Source of the DNA: Buttiauxella brennerae ATCC 51605 | Lineage (GTDB): Bacteria; Pseudomonadota; Gammaproteobacteria; Enterobacterales; Enterobacteriaceae | Reading direction: 5' to 3' | Length of the DNA stretch: 64,000 nt | Assembly: GCF_001654925.1 (NCBI RefSeq) | Contig: NZ_LXER01000020.1 | Location: 62,001-126,000, forward strand | In this document: positions 63,390-64,000 of the stretch, in pieces | How the letters are laid out: each line of letters starts with the position of its first letter | Position numbering within the stretch: position 1 is the first letter of the stretch | Program-made: the position numbers and the translations under genes | The notes under the pieces: model-generated | Database searches by the model: none | The model's input: the letters and a program-made list of their open reading frames with translations, nothing else | Told to the model about the DNA's origin: nothing

Positions 63390-64000
63390 TATTTCCCCTC
63401 CACTGCAGCAACAACCTGCTGCGCTGCGTCCGTCAGACTTTTCGCTGCAATAATATTCAGGCCACTATCTGCCAGTTTCTTCGCACCCAGTTCAGCGTTG
63501 TTACCTTCCAGACGTACAACCACTGGAACGTTAACACCCACTTCGGCAACCGCACCGATGATACCGTCTGCGATCAGGTCGCAACGCACGATACCGCCGA
63601 AGATGTTCACCAGAACCGCTTTCACTTTGTCGTCAGACAGAATGATTTTGAATGCTTCTGTTACGCGTTCTTTGGTTGCGCCGCCGCCAACGTCCAGGAA
63701 GTTCGCTGGTTCGCCGCCGTGCAGTTTAACGATGTCCATGGTGCCCATTGCCAGGCCCGCACCGTTAACCATGCAACCGATATTGCCATCAAGGGCAACG
63801 TAGTTCAGTTCCCACTGTGCAGCCTGAGATTCACGCGCATCTTCCTGGCTTGGGTCACGCATTTCGCGCAACTCTGGTTGACGGAACAGTGCGTTGCCGT
63901 CAGCACCCAGTTTGCCATCAAGGCACACCAGGTCGCCCTGCTTAGTGATCACCAGCGGGTTGATTTCGATAAGCGCCAGATCGCGATCAAGGAAGATCTT
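63389..64000 (-). CDS. sucC: Succinyl-CoA ligase beta subunit, C-terminal part
   Basis: The frame is open to the right edge of the window, so only about the last 203 residues are present (from [20 protein letters not shown]). The ATP-grasp C-terminal part ([18 protein letters not shown]) and the CoA-ligase domain ([53 protein letters not shown]) are clear. It binds nucleotide and pairs with SucD. The N-terminus lies beyond the window. Confidence 0.96.
   Translation of the reverse strand, partial: KIFLDRDLALIEINPLVITKQGDLVCLDGKLGADGNALFRQPELREMRDPSQEDARESQAAQWELNYVALDGNIGCMVNGAGLAMGTMDIVKLHGGEPANFLDVGGGATKERVTEAFKIILSDDKVKAVLVNIFGGIVRCDLIADGIIGAVAEVGVNVPVVVRLEGNNAELGAKKLADSGLNIIAAKSLTDAAQQVVAAVEGK

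Overview
The window is chromosomal DNA from a member of the Enterobacteriaceae. Almost every backbone gene matches an Escherichia coli K-12 gene in sequence, length and neighbour order. The base composition is moderate and E. coli-like. The genus cannot be fixed from this sequence alone; a Buttiauxella- or Kluyvera-like organism would fit, but that is a guess. I see no rRNA, insertion sequence, integrase, CRISPR array or replication origin.

Region 1 (1-24.4 kb) corresponds to the 49-minute region of K-12: setB (partial), yeiW, efpL (yeiP), yeiQ, yeiR, lpxT, mepS, pdeN, yejABEF, yejG, bcr, rsuA, radD, rplY, yejK, yejL, yejM and the proline tRNA gene proL. Between efpL and yeiQ lie two additions absent from that place in K-12: a KdgM-type oligogalacturonate porin and uxuA (mannonate dehydratase). 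Together with the mannitol-dehydrogenase-family gene yeiQ they form a small hexuronate locus.

Region 2 (24.4-37.0 kb), directly after proL, is an accessory island with a divergent catabolic gene cluster. A LysR regulator sits beside a control region with a textbook LysR box. The minus-strand genes encode a substrate-binding protein, an AtzB/8-oxoguanine-deaminase-like amidohydrolase and an isopenicillin-N-synthase-type Fe(II)/2-oxoglutarate oxygenase. The plus-strand operon encodes a VanB-type ferredoxin reductase, a cytosine-deaminase-like amidohydrolase, a RidA-like protein lacking the key arginine, a creatininase-family hydrolase, a second NMT1/THI5-type binding protein with ABC ATPase and permease, and a PCMH-type FAD oxidase. 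Taken together they suggest import and stepwise oxidation, hydrolysis and deamination of a small nitrogen heterocycle. The substrate is unknown, and this is the best candidate for an undescribed system.

Region 3 (37.3-64 kb) corresponds to the 16-17-minute region of K-12, in inverted orientation: yjiN (from elsewhere in K-12), acrZ, modE-modF, galETKM, gpmA, aroG, ybgS, zitB, pnuC-nadA, a Lys/Val tRNA cluster, the tol-pal operon, cydABX-ybgE and sucD-sucC. Relative to K-12, the junction of regions 1 and 3 marks one end of a large inversion; modABC is not beside acrZ. The tRNA cluster contains two near-identical 141-bp units in which a tRNA-Lys 3' end is interrupted by a highly structured insert.

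Several regulatory sites are legible: the gal operators and CRP site, a perfect TyrR box at the aroG promoter, a Fur box on the gpmA promoter, a NadR box upstream of nadA, an ArcA/FNR-type region upstream of cydA, and the probable SdhX small RNA after sucD.
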